From Actinomycetota bacterium (GTDB lineage Bacteria; Actinomycetota; Acidimicrobiia; Acidimicrobiales; Poriferisodalaceae), in the NCBI GenBank assembly GCA_014238065.1, contig JABABU010000042.1, forward strand, positions 1 to 64,000: 64,000 bases of DNA, written 5' to 3'. Shown here one piece after another: positions 62,340-64,000 of the stretch; the stretch's first letter is position 1; each line of letters begins with the position of its first letter. The translations under genes were made by a program, and so were the position numbers. A model generated the notes under the pieces. The model did no database searches and was not told where the DNA came from. It saw nothing but the letters and a program-made list of their open reading frames with translations.

Positions 62340-63599
62340 TCAGCCGTTCTTTGGAAGTTCTTTGAACGCGGTGGTGGATGGGGGGCCGGGCTCCTTCGGG
62401 AGCCCGAGCACTCGCTCGCCGATGATGTTGCGTTGAACCTGGTCGGTGCCGCCGTATATGGCGGGAGCGGGTGAGAAGAGAGCGATGCCCTGCACGACGC
62501 CTCCCGTCGAACTAGAGGACCCCATCAACATGGCGTCGGACCCGATGACGGATGAGCCGACATCGCGGAACCGCCGGAACTGTTCGCTCATCATCAGTTT
62601 CGAAATGTTCCCCTCAGCGCCGGATCGCTGGTTCGGGACCCGTGCCCTCTGGCCGCTGAGGCGGTTGACCTCGAGCAACGAGTACAGCTTCATCAACTCC
62701 TGGCGCGTGGAGCCTTTCTCCCAGGCGCTATTGCTCTTGGCCTTCGCCACCAGGAAGTCGAACAAACCTTTTCCGATGCCGGTGCCCGACGTCCCCCGCT
62801 GACCGACGGCCCGCCCGACGATGTCGCCGGCCCGCTTGTCGAGGTTTCCCGCGATCGAGCCAGGCATGCACGACGGCACAGCCACGTTCGATGCCCCGAG
62901 GCTCGCTCGCTCCCACATGAGCGTCGTGTTCGCAACGCGCCACCCGTCGTTGCGGTCACCAATCGCGTCAGAGTCGTTGGTTGTCGCCTCGTTGAGAAAG
63001 ACCTCATTGAACATTGCCCTGCCAGTCATCTCCCTCAGGGGTCGAACCTCTACTCCTGGTTGATGCATCGAGATGGCGAAATAGGTGATTCCACGGTGCT
63101 TCGGCGCGTCTGCGTCGGTGCGTGCGATCAGCATTCCCACATCGGCGTACTGGCCACCGGAGGTCCATACCTTCTGGCCGTTGACGGTCCATTCTTCACC
63201 GTCGAGTTCCGCCCTTGTGTTCAGACCTGCGAGATCTGACCCCGCGCCTGGTTCCGAGAACAGCTGACACCACGAATCGGTTCCATCGAGGACGCGGCGA
63301 ACGTAGTGTTCGATCTGTTCTTGTGTGCCGTGTTCGGCGAGGGTGGGTGCCGCCAGCATCGTTCCGATGCCGGTCGGGGGACCGAGAACACCGCTGCTCT
63401 TGAGGGCTCGACTCACGGCTTGGGCTCCTGGTCTCGAATAACCCCTGCCGAAGGCGTGTTCGCCGAGCATCGGGTGCGACAGGCCGGCATCGGTGAGCAT
63501 GGACCACCACTGGGCGACGGTGAGGTCCGGGTCCCAGTTCGCCGAGACCCATTCTGAGACATCGGCCTCGATCTTCTCTGGGCTTGGTTCGACCATCAT
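62340..63599 (-). CDS. Acyl-CoA dehydrogenase family protein
   Basis: 419 aa from ATG 63599 with GGAGAGG just upstream; the next codon is also ATG. FAD/acyl motifs QLFSEPGAGSDLAGLNTRAEL, WTVNGQKVWTSGGQYAD, and NEVFLNEATT. The C-terminal helical domain ends IYGGTDQVQRNIIGERVLGLPKEPG, the standard finish. It introduces an alpha-beta double bond in an acyl-CoA and feeds ETF. It pairs with the crotonase downstream. Acyl specificity unknown. Confidence 0.93.
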   Translation of the reverse strand: MMVEPSPEKIEADVSEWVSANWDPDLTVAQWWSMLTDAGLSHPMLGEHAFGRGYSRPGAQAVSRALKSSGVLGPPTGIGTMLAAPTLAEHGTQEQIEHYVRRVLDGTDSWCQLFSEPGAGSDLAGLNTRAELDGEEWTVNGQKVWTSGGQYADVGMLIARTDADAPKHRGITYFAISMHQPGVEVRPLREMTGRAMFNEVFLNEATTNDSDAIGDRNDGWRVANTTLMWERASLGASNVAVPSCMPGSIAGNLDKRAGDIVGRAVGQRGTSGTGIGKGLFDFLVAKAKSNSAWEKGSTRQELMKLYSLLEVNRLSGQRARVPNQRSGAEGNISKLMMSEQFRRFRDVGSSVIGSDAMLMGSSSSTGGVVQGIALFSPAPAIYGGTDQVQRNIIGERVLGLPKEPGPPSTTAFKELPKNG

Positions 63600-63785
63600 T
63601 ACCTCTCCGCAAGAACTCTCGTGAAGGGACTCAACGACCCCACTTTGTCCCAACATGGACCCCGATTGCGAAACCGGCCGGCAGGGTGGAGACGTCTGAG
63701 GATCGTCGCAGTACGCTTGAGGTGACCGTTCAACCACCCGATCGTCCGCTGCGTCCGCCGATCGGCTTGGCCAGAGGTATGTGAC

Positions 63786-64000
63786 ATGCGAATATTGTTT
63801 GCCGACTCTGTGGATGAGGCTCGACTCGAGCCCCTCGTCGCCGCAGGACACGAGTGCATCGTCGAGGCCGCAACGACGGCTGCCGACATGCCAGATCGGA
63901 TCCCGGGCGTCGACGTCCTCGTGGTCCGGGGTACGAAGGTCACCGCCGAAGCGATCGCGGCTTCGGACTCGCTTGGACTCATCGTGCGTGCAGGTGCAGG
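63786..64000 (+). CDS. 2-hydroxyacid dehydrogenase, possibly phosphoglycerate dehydrogenase (N-terminal fragment)
   Basis: The first 71 residues are present from ATG 63786: MRILFADSVDEARLEPLVAAG, VDVLVVRGTKVTAEAI and SLGLIVRAGAG, where the frame runs off the window. VVRGTKVT and IVRAGAG are the substrate-binding lid of SerA-type D-3-phosphoglycerate dehydrogenase and relatives. It is divergent from the acyl-CoA dehydrogenase. The rest of the gene is needed to name it. Confidence 0.75.
   Translation, partial: MRILFADSVDEARLEPLVAAGHECIVEAATTAADMPDRIPGVDVLVVRGTKVTAEAIAASDSLGLIVRAGA

Overview
The window is high-GC DNA, densely coded on both strands. It has frequent GTG starts, many 1-8 nt gene overlaps and few clear T-tract terminators. 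This gene style, with a one-polypeptide biotin carboxylase/carboxyltransferase, a stand-alone LigD-type polymerase and several acyl-CoA enzymes, suggests a heterotrophic Actinomycetota bacterium, perhaps Acidimicrobiia from an aquatic habitat. The taxonomy is inference. I saw no rRNA, tRNA, CRISPR array, insertion sequence or phage gene.

Layout. 1-9.2 kb: start of formate-THF ligase, a GntR regulator, a dimethylglycine/sarcosine dehydrogenase-like flavoprotein with its ETF pair, an epoxide hydrolase-like gene, IclR and ProS. 9.3-14.8 kb: a BKACE enzyme and an NAD-linked formate dehydrogenase operon. Its catalytic gene has an in-frame TGA exactly at the Sec/Cys position, and its N-terminal Fe-S half is a separate gene. 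14.9-27.6 kb: oxygenases, dehydrogenases, a betainyl-CoA thioesterase-like gene, a TPR protein, a homocysteine methyltransferase, a choline dehydrogenase-like GMC enzyme and an SDR. 27.6-33.7 kb: a tightly overlapping corrinoid methyltransferase operon (non-pyrrolysine MttB family, corrinoid protein, methyl-THF transferase, RACo-like reactivator and two small accessory genes). 33.9-38.3 kb: dienelactone hydrolase, then an H-NOX sensor with a PAS/GGDEF/EAL protein. 38.6-39.8 kb: crotonase overlapping a second selenoprotein candidate, a BCP-type peroxiredoxin whose peroxidatic Cys codon is TGA. 39.9-64 kb: phosphate transport, aminotransferase, esterase, a second homocysteine methyltransferase, quinone reductase, PhyH oxygenase, Pgi, amidohydrolase, LigD polymerase, MFS, alanine dehydrogenase with Lrp, M20 peptidase, a fused acyl-CoA carboxylase, crotonase, acyl-CoA dehydrogenase and the start of a 2-hydroxyacid dehydrogenase.

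Reading them together: many genes fit catabolism of quaternary amines (choline, carnitine, glycine betaine, dimethylglycine). Choline dehydrogenase could supply betaine. BKACE plus thioesterase could turn dehydrocarnitine into betaine. The corrinoid system or the homocysteine methyltransferases could remove a methyl group. The flavoprotein with ETF could oxidise dimethylglycine or sarcosine. Formate-THF ligase and formate dehydrogenase could carry the one-carbon units to CO2 and NADH. The individual families are visible in the sequence; the joined pathway and its substrates are inference.
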